Positions 5,971-10,412 of a stretch of 10,412 nucleotides of DNA are shown one piece after another. Both the position numbers and the translations under genes were made by a program. How positions within the stretch are numbered: position 1 is the first letter of the stretch; every line of letters begins with the position of its first letter. Where the stretch lies: the NCBI GenBank assembly GCA_031267485.1, contig JAIRYY010000007.1, positions 1-10,412 of the forward strand. Reading direction: 5' to 3'. The stretch is from Tannerella sp. Its GTDB lineage: Bacteria; Bacteroidota; Bacteroidia; Bacteroidales; Tannerellaceae. The notes beneath the pieces were generated by a model. It did not search any database and was not told the origin of the DNA. It saw nothing but the letters and a program-made list of their open reading frames with translations.

Positions 5971-6918
5971 ATGAAAAGAGCAAAAATATTGGTTGTGTTG
6001 CTGTTTGCAACTTTGGCTGTTGCAGCACAGAGACGGACGGAATATAACAGACAGGGAGACGAAGCCATGGATAGCCTTGATTTCGGCGCCGCTAAAATAT
6101 ATTATGAAGAGGGCATCCCGAATTGTGATCCATACAGTATTAATCAGTTGACTTCCATCTGGCTGGCGGATGAATCAATGCGCATAACCATGCGCAATGT
6201 GATGAGCCGGTGTCTGGAATGTCTGACGGATCAGGCCGCCGAATTGAACGATACAATCAGTATGAACAAACTTGTCCTGTATTACACGGAGGGCATCGGG
6301 ACCTCCAAAAACAGGGCGGAGGCTGAATACTGGAGAAATCAGCTGGAGTTGTTGCATGGCAATGCTTCCATGGCAAACGCAACTGCGAAAAAGCCGCCCC
6401 GTGAAAAAGTGAAAATGGCGTTTTTTGCCGGTTATTCGGCTTCCTATTATGCTCCTTATGGCCTGACCGTTGGTGGAGTGGGGCGGACGGTCGGATGGTA
6501 TCTGCGTTTTCGCACGAATATGTCGTTTCAGAATTATACGGCGGAAATGGAAATCGATAAGGTGGATAGCGGGGAGGGTTTTGAAAACAGCTATCCTGAT
6601 CCGACGTTAAAATATAAGGAGAATATGTGGATTGGAACCGGAGGTATTGTGATTAAAGCGATGCCGTCGTTTTATATATCCGTGGGCGCCGGCTACTGTA
6701 CCCGGGAGAAACTGTATGAAATTAATAAGATGGGCATTACCGTCGCGGAATCTCAGGGTATAATTTGGGCTAAAGATAAAAACGCATCTTTTAGCGGCCT
6801 GGCTTTGGATTTGGATGCCACGTTCCGGATGGGGAAAGTATTTTATGGATCACTTGGCTGCAGTGTGCTGAATTTCAAATACGCATCTGCAAATGCCGGT
6901 ATTGGCGTGTTTTTTTAA
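5971..6918 (+). CDS. Secreted TPR-like protein with C-terminal outer-membrane beta-barrel
   Basis: From the ATG at 5971 this encodes 315 residues. The frame is open to 5854, but only the 5971 start gives a clean signal peptide (MKRAKILVVLLFATLAVAAQ, cut after about residue 19) and it sits downstream of a -7 box. The mature N-terminal half (about 20-125) is alpha-helical and TPR/Sel1-like: a GDEAMDSLDFGAAKIYYEEG helix pair, then YYTEGIGTSKNRAEAEYW, which resembles a Sel1 repeat. Residues about 148-315 are rich in alternating aromatic/glycine beta strands and end in GVFF, with the terminal Phe typical of outer-membrane barrels. No named family is recognised. It is 12 nt upstream of a lipoprotein gene and follows the kinase, so a periplasmic contact between its helical part and the kinase outer region is an attractive inference. 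Confidence 0.75.
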   Translation: MKRAKILVVLLFATLAVAAQRRTEYNRQGDEAMDSLDFGAAKIYYEEGIPNCDPYSINQLTSIWLADESMRITMRNVMSRCLECLTDQAAELNDTISMNKLVLYYTEGIGTSKNRAEAEYWRNQLELLHGNASMANATAKKPPREKVKMAFFAGYSASYYAPYGLTVGGVGRTVGWYLRFRTNMSFQNYTAEMEIDKVDSGEGFENSYPDPTLKYKENMWIGTGGIVIKAMPSFYISVGAGYCTREKLYEINKMGITVAESQGIIWAKDKNASFSGLALDLDATFRMGKVFYGSLGCSVLNFKYASANAGIGVFF

Positions 6919-6930
6919 ACGGGAAAGAAA

Positions 6931-9108
6931 ATGAAAAGATTGCGAAGCATTAATATTCTGACATTTGTGTTTTTTGTACTGCTGCTTTCCGGTTGCATTG
7001 AAGACCGGAAACTGGAACCGGGAGTCAGGGGCGCGGGCAAACCGATCTTTAAAGAGGACGGCGCGTCGGTGAAGAGTAAAACGGCTTCAACGATTGAAGT
7101 GACGGCGGAAATTCTAAAGGAAAACGGATCCAAAATCACCGAACGCGGTTTCTGTTACGGAACATCGCCATCTCCTACCGTGGAAAATGGCGACACGATT
7201 CTCGACGCGGAAGTTGGCATAGGTTCTTACACATTGATACTGAAAAGTTTGACGCATAACACGAAGTATTATATCCGTCCGTATGCAATAAATGAATATG
7301 GAGTTGAATACGGGACGCCCGAGCTTTCCGACTCGACCCGGATTGGTACGGGCGAGGTTATTACCATAAAGCGGGACGTGTTTGCCTCCAAAGCGACAGT
7401 GGGAGGCCAGATCGGAGACTTCGGAGAAGGCGAGATTATAAGACGCGGCGTTTATTATTCCAGAGGAATGGATTTTGCCGATAAGGATTCGGTGGAAAGT
7501 GAAAGTACGGATGACGACGGCATCTATTTATGCCAGATTACAGGTCTTACCCCTTCCGAAACTTATTATGTCCAGGCATTTGTCGTTAACACATACGACA
7601 TGTTTACCGGCGAAACCGATTCCATTTTGACAAGAGACGGCATGCCGCGTGTGGGTAAAATCAACAGTATCAGTCCCGGGTTTACCGATGTGACATTGAC
7701 ATCGTCGGTTACCAATGACGGTGACGAGACGGTGGAAATTGTCGAGCGGGGATTCTGCTGGGCGTTAACGCCTGACCCCACAATATCGGGCGATACGATT
7801 CACCGCGGCTCCGGCACAGGTGAGTTTGCTGCAATCGTGACTGAGCTTACGCCTCAGGAACTCTATTATGCACAGGCTTATGCGATAAGCAATTACGGCA
7901 AGATTCATTATAGCGATCAGATAACCTTTACCACAAAGAAAAGCGTTCCAACGGTGCAGACGGGAACGGTTGGCGAGGCAGACATGCAAAACGGAAACGT
8001 GAATGTTGGCGGCGTCATTGAAGACGAAGGGATGACGCGGATTACTGCCGCGGGTATTTGCTGGTCGTCAACCAATCCGTTACCGACGCTTGTGGACAGC
8101 GTCCTGCCGTTGCCGTTCGGTACGGGCGTATTGTCCGGGACGCTGACAAATCTGACGGGAGGTGTAACCTATTATATCCGCGCTTTTGCGACAAACGCTG
8201 ACGGCACGTCGTATGATGTCGATGCAGAGCGCTTTACAACGCCTCCGATATTCGAAACGAATTTGAAACCGTTCCCCGGAGAACCGCGTTTGCCGGGCTC
8301 AAGCGCCTATTTTGCCATAGATGACAACTTATATTTGCTGGGCGGCGACCTCGGCCCCAGGTCTACCAATGAACTGTGGTACTATTCGATTGTAGACAAA
8401 GACTGGCACGAGCGTCAGGCATTCAGCGGCGGAGCGGCAAAATGGCAAACCGGAGTACGCTATGGAAACGGAGCGTATGTGTATGGAGGATATGATGAAA
8501 ACGCTGAAGTGAAGACGAAACCGGGATTATATTATTATAATCCGAACTTCAATTCCTGGGAACTCCGGAGTCAGGGAGCGGATACATTATGCATGGCTGC
8601 GGGGTGCGCAAAGGGCAACGGTATTATATATGTGGGAGGAAAAAGAGATACGGTAAAGCAGGATGTATGGCTCTATGATGTCGGAAATTATTCCTGGGAG
8701 AAAAAAACGGATTTCCCGGTCAAGCAATATGGAGGTATGGCGGTTATGCTCAATGACGTTATCTATGCAGGAATGGGCAGGGATGATCAGGAAGTGTGCA
8801 ACGGCAAATTGTGGATAACAGCGGACTTTGCGGCTACGTGGACATTGAAAACGTCATGCAGCATTTATAGCGGAGACATTCTTGCCGGAGTGGCGAACAT
8901 TCGGCATCAGCGTATCTATGTGATAGATGGGGACTATTATATACTTGAATATAATCCGGTGAATGATGTCTGGACAAGAAAGTCCCGTCTGCCGTCAGAC
9001 TACAGAAGTATTCATTGCATGTATGACTATAACGGTAAAATATACATCGGTCTTGGCGGCAGTGCGACAAATGCGCTGATTGTCTATGATCCCTCATGGG
9101 ATAATTGA
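6931..9108 (+). CDS. Probable surface lipoprotein with FN3-like repeats and kelch-like domain
   Basis: This 725-residue protein starts with a lipoprotein signal (hydrophobic 9-19, lipobox LSGC ending at Cys22). Acidic residues at 24-25 after the lipidated Cys resemble the lipoprotein export signal that sends Bacteroidota lipoproteins to the cell surface. Four tandem beta-sandwich repeats follow, at about 44-136, 142-234, 240-335 and 340-436. Each carries an (E)RG(F/V)(C/Y)(Y/W) strand, a Thr-Pro-rich segment and an ending like TYYIRAFAxNxxG; they are FN3-like. Residues about 450-725 contain kelch-like units with GG followed by W six or more residues later (LYLLGGDLG, YVYGGYD, IIYVGGKRD, IYIGLGG). 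This suggests a beta-propeller, with about five or six blades visible. It is cotranscribed with the outer-membrane barrel gene (12-nt gap). Adhesion or ligand recognition is a plausible but unproven role. The stop codon touches the flank of a mobile-element-like hairpin. Confidence 0.85.
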   Translation: MKRLRSINILTFVFFVLLLSGCIEDRKLEPGVRGAGKPIFKEDGASVKSKTASTIEVTAEILKENGSKITERGFCYGTSPSPTVENGDTILDAEVGIGSYTLILKSLTHNTKYYIRPYAINEYGVEYGTPELSDSTRIGTGEVITIKRDVFASKATVGGQIGDFGEGEIIRRGVYYSRGMDFADKDSVESESTDDDGIYLCQITGLTPSETYYVQAFVVNTYDMFTGETDSILTRDGMPRVGKINSISPGFTDVTLTSSVTNDGDETVEIVERGFCWALTPDPTISGDTIHRGSGTGEFAAIVTELTPQELYYAQAYAISNYGKIHYSDQITFTTKKSVPTVQTGTVGEADMQNGNVNVGGVIEDEGMTRITAAGICWSSTNPLPTLVDSVLPLPFGTGVLSGTLTNLTGGVTYYIRAFATNADGTSYDVDAERFTTPPIFETNLKPFPGEPRLPGSSAYFAIDDNLYLLGGDLGPRSTNELWYYSIVDKDWHERQAFSGGAAKWQTGVRYGNGAYVYGGYDENAEVKTKPGLYYYNPNFNSWELRSQGADTLCMAAGCAKGNGIIYVGGKRDTVKQDVWLYDVGNYSWEKKTDFPVKQYGGMAVMLNDVIYAGMGRDDQEVCNGKLWITADFAATWTLKTSCSIYSGDILAGVANIRHQRIYVIDGDYYILEYNPVNDVWTRKSRLPSDYRSIHCMYDYNGKIYIGLGGSATNALIVYDPSWDN

Positions 9109-9116
9109 ATCCGCGC

Positions 9117-9265
9117 CAGGGCAACCGCACCAAATCATTGACACACGGATGGATGATGACACAGCAATGTTGCATCGACTGACGACGTAACGTTGCTGTG
9201 CCTGACGACGTAGCGTTGCTGTGTCATCCATCCGTGTGCTTTGACATTTTGGTGCGGTTGCCCTG
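9117..9265. mobile_element. 149-bp MITE-like palindromic element with 9-bp flanking duplication
   Basis: The ends are perfect 18-bp inverted repeats: CAGGGCAACCGCACCAAA at 9117-9134 and its complement at 9248-9265. The direct repeat AATCCGCGC flanks the element exactly at 9108-9116 and 9266-9274 (10 bp if the ambiguous G is counted). Inside, a second inverted pair continues the arms: 9142-9156 with 9224-9238, and CACAGCAA 9160-9167 with 9216-9223, offset by a 3-bp TGA difference. The whole element can fold into a hairpin of about 50 bp per arm. No transposase is encoded. Terminal inverted repeats plus a target duplication are what a miniature inverted-repeat transposable element leaves. It may also terminate transcription from the lipoprotein gene, since it begins at that stop codon. 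Confidence 0.65.
9179..9223 (+). repeat. Two tandem 22-bp repeats inside the palindromic element
   Basis: Two 22-bp copies (9179-9200 and 9202-9223; period 23) differ at a single base (A at 9190, G at 9213). Both begin CTGACGACGTA and end CGTTGCTGTG. The 3' portion TTGCTGTG of either copy can pair with CACAGCAA at 9160-9167, so the element has two alternative hairpin closures. Two copies with a 1-bp gap do not make a CRISPR array. Confidence 0.8.
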
Positions 9266-9282
9266 AATCCGCGCGCTTTCTT

Positions 9283-9313
9283 TTTGGTACTTCAAAAATA
9301 ATGTTTATCTTTG
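9283..9313 (+). promoter_or_regulatory. Promoter of the ffs - tRNA-Thr unit
   Basis: TTTG (9283-9286), a 19-nt spacer and TATCTTTG (9306-9313) exactly fit the Bacteroidota consensus. Transcription should begin near 9320. It lies just beyond the mobile-element-like hairpin, so the hairpin did not disrupt it. Confidence 0.78.
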
Positions 9314-9324
9314 CACCCGGAAAA

Positions 9325-9345
9325 TTTCCCCGGCACGCGGGGAAA
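9325..9345 (+). promoter_or_regulatory. Leader hairpin before the SRP RNA
   Basis: TTTCCCCG (9325-9332) and CGGGGAAA (9338-9345) form a perfect 8-bp stem with a 5-nt loop, starting a few nucleotides after the predicted transcription start. It is followed by AGTTCTTTGAAACA (9347-9360). That sequence recalls the boxA-like antitermination sequence of rRNA leaders in this phylum, an attribution from memory and not certain. The pair may protect or process the 5' end of the precursor. Confidence 0.5.
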
Positions 9346-9364
9346 CAGTTCTTTGAAACAACAT

Positions 9365-9462
9365 GGGAAAGTCCTGCACGACCAGCTCCCTCGAAATCCC
9401 CCCAGGGCTTGACCGCAGCAAGGGTACGCAGGTTGTAGCGGTGCGATGCAGGTAGCTTTCCC
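9365..9462 (+). ncRNA. ffs: Small signal recognition particle RNA (4.5S-type)
   Basis: This stretch of about 98 nt folds end to end: GGGAAAG (9365-9371) pairs with CTTTCCC (9456-9462), and CCTGCA (9373-9378) with TGCAGG (9447-9452). At the tip is the SRP core, CCCCAGG (9410-9416) opposite AGCAAGGG (9427-9434), with the conserved symmetric internal loop CAGG/AGCA that binds Ffh. The apical segment between them is GCTTGACCGC, so the loop is not the usual GGAA. The RNA scaffolds Ffh and promotes docking with FtsY for membrane-protein targeting. No Alu domain is present, as is normal for the short bacterial form. It shares a promoter with the tRNA that begins 4 nt downstream, so the two are processed from one transcript. 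Exact ends are inferred from pairing. Confidence 0.85.
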
Positions 9463-9466
9463 ACCT

Positions 9467-9540
9467 GCCTCTTTAGCTCAGTTGGCCAGAGCACGTGATT
9501 TGTAATCTCGGGGTCGTTGGTTCGAATCCGACAAGAGGCT
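9467..9540 (+). tRNA. tRNA-Thr (anticodon UGU)
   Basis: A complete cloverleaf is present. The acceptor GCCTCTT (9467-9473) pairs with AAGAGGC (9533-9539). The D arm is GCTC/GAGC. The anticodon arm has the seven-base loop TTTGTAA with anticodon TGT at 9501-9503. The T arm is GTTGG-TTCGAAT-CCGAC. The discriminator is T at 9540, and CCA is not encoded (the genome reads TCA), so it must be added. The anticodon stem CGTGA/TCTCG carries one U-U mismatch (9496/9508). A37 in the loop makes it a substrate for the t6A pathway that includes TsaB encoded in this window. It follows ffs by 4 nt on the same transcript. Confidence 0.97.
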
Positions 9541-9563
9541 CATGAAAAGGTCATGCGCAGTCG

Positions 9564-9585
9564 GCTTATTCCGGGTGAAATAAGC
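9564..9585 (+). terminator. Possible hairpin terminator after tRNA-Thr
   Basis: GCTTATT (9564-9570) and AATAAGC (9579-9585) form a 7-bp stem with an 8-nt loop 24 nt after the tRNA, followed by GGCAATTT. The T-run is poor, so termination here is uncertain. The rest of the 157-bp spacer up to the sigma-factor gene holds only that gene's promoter. Confidence 0.35.
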
Positions 9586-9635
9586 GGCAATTTCCGGTAT
9601 CCGGCCGGGTCAAATGAAAAAATCCGTATCAACCG

Positions 9636-9666
9636 TTTGTTTATTTTGAAAACATTCGTATTTTTG
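9636..9666 (+). promoter_or_regulatory. Promoter of the ECF sigma factor gene
   Basis: TTTG (9636-9639), a 19-nt spacer and TATTTTTG (9659-9666) match the housekeeping promoter of this phylum. The ATG follows at 9698, leaving a leader of roughly 25 nt. The gene therefore does not depend on its own product for basal expression. Confidence 0.68.
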
Positions 9667-9697
9667 GGGGTATAAATACTGATATGTTATTGATACC

Positions 9698-10243
9698 ATG
9701 TCCGAGATTCATGTTCCAGACGAAATATTGATGGCTGCCATCAAAGACGGCGATTATGTCAGCTATAACAGGCTGTTCATGCGTTATTACGGCCGTCTGT
9801 GCCGGTATGTCTTCGGCATGCTGGAAAACAGGGAGGATTCCGAAGATGCCGTGCAGGAACTGTTTCTGAACTTGTGGGATAACCGGGGAAAGATTGAAAT
9901 CAGGGAAAATGTGTCGGGCTATCTCTTTAAAATGGCAAAAAACATAACCCTGAATCATCTCCGCTCCGCTAAAAACTATCAGGCAATGCTTGAAAATCAG
10001 GATAAGGCGGATTCGTATTATGAAGACAACCCGTTGGAAGCCGATGAATTTCGGATGGCGCTTTACGATTGTATCGGACGCCTGCCGGAACGCAGCCGCG
10101 AGGTCTTTCTTCTCCACCGCGTGAAGGGATACCGGCAAAAAGATATTTCGGAAAAACTGTCCGTGTCGGTGAAGACGATTAAAAATCAGATATGGACGTC
10201 TTTGCAGAAACTGAGGAAATGTCTCGAATCAAAAGGAATATGA
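9698..10243 (+). CDS. ECF-type RNA polymerase sigma-70 factor
   Basis: This 181-residue sigma factor has only regions 2 and 4, as in the extracytoplasmic-function group. Region 2 (about 22-92) includes the core-binding DSEDAVQELFLNLW (47-60) and the -10 reading helix GYLFKMAKNITLNHLR (74-89). Region 4 (about 122-176) contains LPERSREVFLLHRVKGYRQKDIAE-like sequence with the helix-turn-helix KDISEKLSVSVKTIKNQI (148-165). The length and sequence style fit the FecI-like sigma factors abundant in Bacteroides. Those usually lie beside a FecR-like anti-sigma gene and SusC/SusD genes. Neither is visible here: the next frame is a lipoprotein gene 32 nt downstream. Targets and anti-sigma partner are unknown. 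Confidence 0.93.
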   Translation: MSEIHVPDEILMAAIKDGDYVSYNRLFMRYYGRLCRYVFGMLENREDSEDAVQELFLNLWDNRGKIEIRENVSGYLFKMAKNITLNHLRSAKNYQAMLENQDKADSYYEDNPLEADEFRMALYDCIGRLPERSREVFLLHRVKGYRQKDISEKLSVSVKTIKNQIWTSLQKLRKCLESKGI

Positions 10244-10275
10244 TTGAAAATTTATTAACTGAAATATATTTGACT

Positions 10276-10412
10276 ATGAAAAACAGCATGATCCTGTGTG
10301 CCCTTTTGGGGTTTACGATTTCCTGCGCACAACGGCAGCAGAAAGAGGAAACAGTAAAAAACGATTATTACGTGGCCGCCTATATCTGGCCGTCGTGCCA
10401 CGATGAGCCGAT
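10276..10412 (+). CDS. Lipoprotein, GH99-like/WbsX-type (5' fragment)
   Basis: This frame runs off the window end with 45 complete codons. It begins MKNSMILCALLGFTISC, a lipoprotein signal peptide with the Cys at residue 17 as probable lipidation site. The mature part continues NDYYVAAYIWPSCHDEP. The (V/A)AAYxWPxxH pattern resembles the first strand of the glycoside-hydrolase-99-like/WbsX domain found in Bacteroidota lipoproteins, which act on or are linked to complex glycans. That family call rests on about 15 residues and is tentative. A TATATTTG box (10265-10272) lies only 3 nt before the ATG and lacks a good partner, so cotranscription with the sigma factor gene (32-nt gap) is more likely. 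An internal ATG at 10288 would lose the basic N-terminus and is less likely. Confidence 0.6.
   Translation, partial: MKNSMILCALLGFTISCAQRQQKEETVKNDYYVAAYIWPSCHDEP

Noticed and set aside
9179..9223. CRISPR-like direct repeats
   Set aside because: There are only two copies in tandem with 1 bp between them and no spacers; they belong to the palindromic element.
9241..9438. Plus-strand 65-codon frame upstream of the tRNA
   Set aside because: It runs through the promoter, leader hairpin and SRP RNA; the RNA gene explains the region.
9135..9494. Minus-strand frame across the palindromic element, ffs and tRNA
   Set aside because: It covers two structured RNA genes and a hairpin and cannot be a plausible protein gene.
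9641..10138. 165-codon minus-strand frame opposite the ECF sigma factor
   Set aside because: The plus-strand sigma factor has all conserved regions and a promoter; the opposite frame shows no recognisable protein.

Overview
The window reads as chromosome of a member of the Bacteroidota, most likely Bacteroidales. The main evidence is a recurring promoter of the type described for this phylum (a -33 TTTG box, 19-21 nt, then a -7 TAnnTTTG box). It is seen upstream of nearly every transcription unit. The gene families, a probable surface-export signal on a lipoprotein, and an ECF sigma factor of Bacteroides type agree with this. No database search was possible; all calls come from reading motifs.

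Left edge (1-1003): the 5' end of yicC (minus strand) and tsaB (plus strand) are divergently transcribed housekeeping genes. They are separated by about 210 bp with a promoter for each and a GC-rich, hairpin-forming block between.

Centre (1018-9108): eight plus-strand genes form a coherent Ser/Thr phosphosignalling locus. In order they are a stand-alone LytTR DNA-binding protein; a membrane-anchored FHA protein with a C-terminal zinc ribbon; an 86-residue, extremely Asp-rich protein with internal repeats; a zinc-ribbon/FHA protein; a PP2C phosphatase; a transmembrane Hanks-type kinase with an extracytoplasmic helical/WG-like region; a secreted TPR-like/outer-membrane beta-barrel protein; and a lipoprotein with four FN3-like repeats and a kelch-like C-terminal half. 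Short overlaps (11 nt and ATGA) couple two gene pairs, and separate promoters precede several units. My reading is that the kinase and phosphatase set the phosphorylation of a threonine substrate that the two FHA proteins read. The acidic protein is the best candidate substrate. The LytTR protein could be the transcriptional output. The last two genes, together with the kinase's outer domain, could carry a signal across the envelope. This wiring is inference.

Right part (9108-10412): directly at the stop codon of the lipoprotein gene lies a 149-bp palindromic element with 18-bp perfect terminal inverted repeats, flanked by a 9-bp direct duplication. It looks like a MITE. Next come a strong promoter, a leader hairpin, the small SRP RNA (ffs) and, 4 nt later, tRNA-Thr(UGU). 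An ECF sigma factor with its own promoter and the start of a lipoprotein resembling GH99/WbsX-type proteins (cut by the window end) close the window.
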